Shown: positions 10,438 through 13,203 of the stretch, one piece after another
Layout of the letters: each line of letters begins with the position of its first letter
Numbering within the stretch: the stretch's first letter is position 1
Source: Patescibacteria group bacterium
Lineage (GTDB): Bacteria; Patescibacteriota; Minisyncoccia; Phycocordibacterales; UBA2100
Length of the DNA: 13,203 nucleotides
Reading direction: 5' to 3'
Assembly: GCA_024654485.1 (NCBI GenBank)
Contig: JANLHO010000035.1
Span: 1 to 13,203, forward strand
Notes under the pieces: model-generated
Told to the model about the DNA's origin: nothing
Seen by the model: only the letters and a program-made list of their open reading frames with translations
Database searches by the model: none
Translations under genes and position numbers: made by a program

Positions 10438-10466
10438 TTGACACGCACGGGACGGTGGAATATACT
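10438..10466 (+). promoter_or_regulatory. Strong promoter of the 23S rRNA transcript
   Basis: TTGACA (10438-10443) and TATACT (10461-10466) are separated by exactly 17 bases, the closest match to the sigma70 consensus in the window. The start is expected near 10473, about 420 bases before the 23S gene. The preceding bases 10387-10437 are GC-rich and hold nothing I recognise. Confidence 0.8.
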
Positions 10467-10542
10467 CACTAGACGTATATGGTAATTAGTAAAAGCTTCA
10501 CGAAGTGGCGGGAGTAGCCGGTTGTAATGCTGTGCGACTCTG

Positions 10543-10563
10543 GCCGCTTATAGCGGCTTTTTT
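10543..10563 (+). terminator. Terminator-like hairpin inside the 23S leader
   Basis: GCCGCT-TAT-AGCGGC followed by six T. It lies about 90 bases after the expected transcription start, so transcripts could end here (a short RNA of about 90 bases, or an attenuator) unless read through. Confidence 0.6.
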
Positions 10564-10608
10564 AGTGACCGATACGTGTCCTGCGAAGCCTTGGCGAAGT
10601 AGGACGTG

Positions 10609-10619
10609 GCTCGTTGACA
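10609..10619 (+). promoter_or_regulatory. boxA-like antitermination site in the 23S leader
   Basis: GCTCGTTGACA matches nine of eleven positions of the boxA core GCTCTTTAACA, which loads Nus factors onto polymerase in rRNA operons. The TTGACA inside it has no -10 box downstream and is not treated as a promoter. Confidence 0.4.
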
Positions 10620-12153
10620 TACGAAGAGCGAAAAGAAAACAACAAGCACGGGCGAACCGCTGATATGGCGGGAGGTCCGTGCGAATCAACAACCCGGCGC
10701 ACGCTGATAGCGTGTGGCGGGTAAACGTTCCGTTCCGGTCTAGTCTTTCCGGAGCGGGATGCAGGAAAAAATCAAAAAGAAAACACGTCGCACCTTCCTC
10801 CTTGTAGGGAGGGTGCGTCACCCCGTAAAGGACGTAAGCGCTTTGCGCTCACGTCCCACGGGGTTAATACGCGGTTCTCAGAGTTCCCTTCGGGAGAATT
10901 CTGAGTAAGGGCGTGTGGTGGATGCCTAGACTGAAGAAGGCGATGAAGGACGCGGCTTAGCTGCGATAAGCTCCGGTAAGGTGCCAAGCAACCGTTATAC
11001 CCGGAGATATCCGAATGGGGCAACCCCTGGAGGCAAACCCTCCAGACTCAGCACGTAAACGATGCTGGGAGCAAACCTCGGGAAGTAAAACATTTCAGTA
11101 CCGAGAGGAAAAGAAACCAACAGGTACTCCCTTAGTAGCGGCGAGCGAAACGGGAACAGCACAAACTCAGCCACAAAATCGAACCGTCTGCAAAGGCGGC
11201 GCGATTTTGGGGATGGGGGTTATAAGGCTACAGCGCTGGCAACAGGTAGAGTTACACAAAATGCTTAGTTAGTGGAACGAGCTGGGAAGCTCGACCCCAG
11301 AGGGTAATAGTCCCGTACACGAAAACGAAGCATCTCTATGGCTGTAGTTCTTGAGTAATTCGAGACATGAATAGCTCGGGTGAATTCGCCAGAACTAACT
11401 GGTAATGCTACATACTTCTTCAGATCGATAGTGAACTAGTACCGCGAGGGAAAGGTGAAAAGAACCCCGGTGAGGGGAGTGAAATAGAACTGAAACCACA
11501 TGTCTACAAGGAGTCGAAGAGGCGTAGCTTGCTACCCTCGACGGCGTGCCTATTGAAGAATGAGCCAACGAGTTGATGCGTACGGCTTGGTTAATCCGCA
11601 CACGCGGAGGAGCCGCAGCGAAAGCGAGTGTTAATAGCGCGTTTGTCGTATGTATCAGACCCGAAGCCGGGTGAGCTACCCATGAGCAGGCTGAACCCCG
11701 CCGAAAGGCGGGGGGAGGGCCGAACCCGTAGATTGTGCAACATCTTGGGATGACTTGTGGGTTGGAGTGAAAAGCTTACCGAACTCGGTAATAGCTGGTT
11801 TTCTCCGAAAGAGCTTTCGGGCTTGCGTCGTGTGTTCCCTCTGGGGGTAGAGCACTGGAAGGTCTGGATAGGCCGCAAGGCCACCAGTCCTATCAAACTC
11901 CGAATACCAGAGGCTAGAGCGCGGCAGTTAGGCGGTGGGGGCGAAGCTCCACTCGCCAAAAGGGAAACAGCCCAGATCGCCATCTAAGGTCCCTAAATCT
12001 ACGCTAAGTGCAAGTAAGGAGGTGAGATTTCTCAGACAGTCAGGATGTTGGCTTAGAAGCAGCCATCATTCAAAGAAAGCGTAACAGCTCACTGACTCAG
12101 AGATCTCGCGCCGCAAATGATCGGGGCTAAGCGTAGTACCGAAGATGCGAATT

Positions 12154-12284
12154 GTGCGCATCACATTGCATGTGATGACGCGGGAACAGTGAACAGCCAA
12201 CAGCGAACAGTAAGTGCACCCGCATTTCTGGTCTCTGGTAACTGGTCTCTGTTTGCTGCGCATCGCGTGTAGCGCGATGCGCAC
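12154..12284 (+). repeat. 131-base insertion in 23S helix 45
   Basis: Bounded by inverted ends GTGCGCATC and GATGCGCAC. In order: hairpin CATCACAT-TGC-ATGTGATG (12159-12177); four 7-base units GAACAGT, GAACAGC, CAACAGC, GAACAGT (12184-12211); a short spacer; four units CTGGTCT, CTGGTAA, CTGGTCT, CTGTTTG (12228-12255); and an 11-bp hairpin TGCGCATCGCG/CGCGATGCGCA (12257-12283). It replaces the tip of helix 45 after GAAGATGCGAATT and before AGTGGTAGGAGAACGTTC. No open frame or intron core is present. Helix 45 is a known site of excised intervening sequences in other bacteria. Confidence 0.88.
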
Positions 12285-12950
12285 AGTGGTAGGAGAACGT
12301 TCCGCTCTGCGATGAAGGCAAAGGGGTGACCCATGCTGGAGCGTGCGGAAGTGAAAATGTTGGCACGAGTAACCGCAATGCGAGTGAGATTCTCGCACGC
12401 CGAAAGAACAAGGTTTCCTTCGCAATGGAGATCATCGAAGGGTTAGTCGGTCCTAACAGAATGGCGAACGCCGGACTGGATGGACACACGGTTAATATTC
12501 CGTGACTTCTGTATTGAGCGATGGAGGGACGGAGTGCAGTACTCTCGGCCCCTTATTGGATTGGGGTCCATGCCGTAATTGTGCCCAGTAGGTAAATCCG
12601 CTGGGTAAGCGAGAGCGGAGTGGAGAAGTGGCGATTCGTCAAAGCGAATCGAGAGGAGCGCGCTTCCAAGAAAAACTTCTAAGCACATCAATACAGGAAC
12701 CGTACCGCAAACCGACACAGGTGTTCAGGGCGAGTAGCCCAAGGCGAACGAGTGAGAGATCCCCAAGGAACTCGGCAAACAAGCGGCCGTAAGTTAGCAA
12801 TAAGGCCTGCCCTTTCGAGCTTTGCTCGGCGGGGCCGCAGTGAAAATTTCCCAAGCGACTGTTTACCAAAAACACAGCTCCCTGCGAACTCGTAAGAGGA
12901 TGTATAGGGGGTGATGCCTGACCAATGCCGGAAGGTCAAGTACGGAGGGT

Positions 12951-13081
12951 ATGCGCATCACATTGCATGTGATGCTCAGCGAACAGAAAACAGCAAACAG
13001 CGAACAGAAAATGCGCGCATCTTCTGGTCACTGGTTTCTGGTCACTGTTTACTGACGCATCGCGCGCAGCGTGATGCGTAT
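12951..13081 (+). repeat. 131-base insertion in 23S helix 68, sister of the helix 45 insertion
   Basis: It has the same length and order as the helix 45 insertion: an identical left hairpin (12956-12974), units GAACAGA, AAACAGC, AAACAGC, GAACAGA (12981-13008), units CTGGTCA, CTGGTTT, CTGGTCA, CTGTTTA (13024-13051), and right hairpin ACGCATCGCG/CGTGATGCGT with one G-U pair. The inverted ends are ATGCGCATCAC and GTGATGCGTAT. It replaces the tip of helix 68 between GGTCAAGTACGGAGGGT and GCTGGACTGTATAAGCCCCGG. Confidence 0.88.
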
Positions 13082-13203
13082 GCTGGACTGTATAAGCCCC
13101 GGTCAATGTCGGCGATAACTATAATCGTCCTAAGGTAGCGAAATTCCTTGTCTGGTAAGTTCAGACGCGCACGAATGGTATAACGACTTGGGAACTGTCT
13201 CGG

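Larger units (their letters stand above)
10473..10894 (+). other. 23S leader region with processing stems
   Basis: No gene, tRNA or 16S end is visible here. Besides the terminator-like hairpin and boxA-like site it holds many stems: GCACGG/CCGTGC (from 10647), CGCACC/GGTGCG (10789-10817), and a three-part stem ACCCCGT, GGACGT, AGCGC with their complements (10820-10864). The last is a good candidate for RNase III processing. A final hairpin CTCAGA/TCTGAG stands at the 23S 5' boundary. Confidence 0.55.
10895..13203 (+). rRNA. rrl: 23S ribosomal RNA (5' two thirds; runs off the window)
   Basis: The match begins near GTGGTGGATGCC and GGCGATGAAGGACG and continues through CCGAATGGGGCAACCC, CTTAGTAGCGGCGAGCGAA, TAATAGCTGGTTTTC, GATGTTGGCTTAGAAGCAGC, AACCGACACAGG and CCTAAGGTAGCGAAATTCCT. 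The start is estimated by alignment to remembered E. coli numbering (about base 10895, within a few bases). The window ends near E. coli position 1990 of 2904. The gene has its own promoter and no 16S upstream. Two 131-base insertions interrupt it, at helix 45 (12154-12284) and helix 68 (12951-13081). Confidence 0.97.

Noticed and set aside
10614..10642. TTGACA at 10614 as a second 23S promoter
   Set aside because: The -10 position reads GAAAAC; the motif fits better as part of a boxA-like site.
12154..13081. 23S insertions as group I/II introns or homing-endonuclease introns
   Set aside because: They are only 131 bases long, have no open frame or recognisable intron core, and consist of hairpins and short repeats at helix tips.
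11015..13138. Open frames within the 23S gene on both strands
   Set aside because: The rRNA match is continuous and explains the sequence; none of the frames resembles a protein I know.

Overview
Kind of organism. The window looks like a Candidate Phyla Radiation (Patescibacteria/Parcubacteria-type) bacterium using the standard genetic code: genes end in TGA as well as TAA and TAG. The reasons are the many very short unassigned proteins, leaderless-looking genes, a thermonuclease with a Cys-rich C-terminal module, an HTH regulator fused to a nucleotidyltransferase-like domain, rplJ-rplL detached from rplK-rplA and rpoB, a 23S gene without an adjacent 16S, and insertions inside the 23S rRNA. 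This placement is inference from gene content; no phylogeny was run.

Layout. (1) 1-1140: the end of a TPR protein, then a REP-associated tyrosine (HUH) transposase gene bracketed by two copies of a paired palindromic repeat. (2) 1200-2820: two small membrane-protein genes, the second cut short by a fragment of the transposase 3' end carrying another palindrome. A 630-base gene-poor stretch of hairpins with one possible tiny minus-strand gene follows, then a minus-strand membrane protein. (3) 2900-4930: a run of small plus-strand genes (Cys-rich protein, Excalibur-type secreted protein, DUF3892-like protein, AbrB-like DNA-binding protein, membrane-anchored thermonuclease). The last two are bracketed by direct copies of a 26-base hairpin repeat. 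(4) 5018-6459: a 55-residue membrane protein, two minus-strand genes with strong Shine-Dalgarno sites, and a divergent unknown gene. (5) 6443-7940: a sigma70-type promoter, a long structured leader, rplJ, a repeat-filled spacer, rplL, and a palindrome pair placed as the terminator. (6) 8006-10386: HTH/nucleotidyltransferase-like regulator, MscS-related membrane protein, sugar-nucleotidyltransferase. (7) 10438-13203: a promoter matching consensus closely, a 420-base leader, and the first two thirds of a 23S rRNA gene that runs off the window.

Main points of interest. The 23S gene carries two related 131-base insertions, one in helix 45 and one in helix 68. Each has terminal inverted repeats, a hairpin at both ends and two arms built of four 7-base repeats. 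A second sequence with 7-base-periodic opposed arms lies between rplJ and rplL, so this architecture may be a wider repeat class. The HUH transposase with its palindromes forms a compact REP/RAYT system with four paired copies, one single copy, compensated arm variants and a truncated daughter fragment. Other repeats are a 26-base hairpin flanking the AbrB-thermonuclease pair and a perfect 21-bp inverted repeat around a 90-base segment upstream of the nucleotidyltransferase gene.
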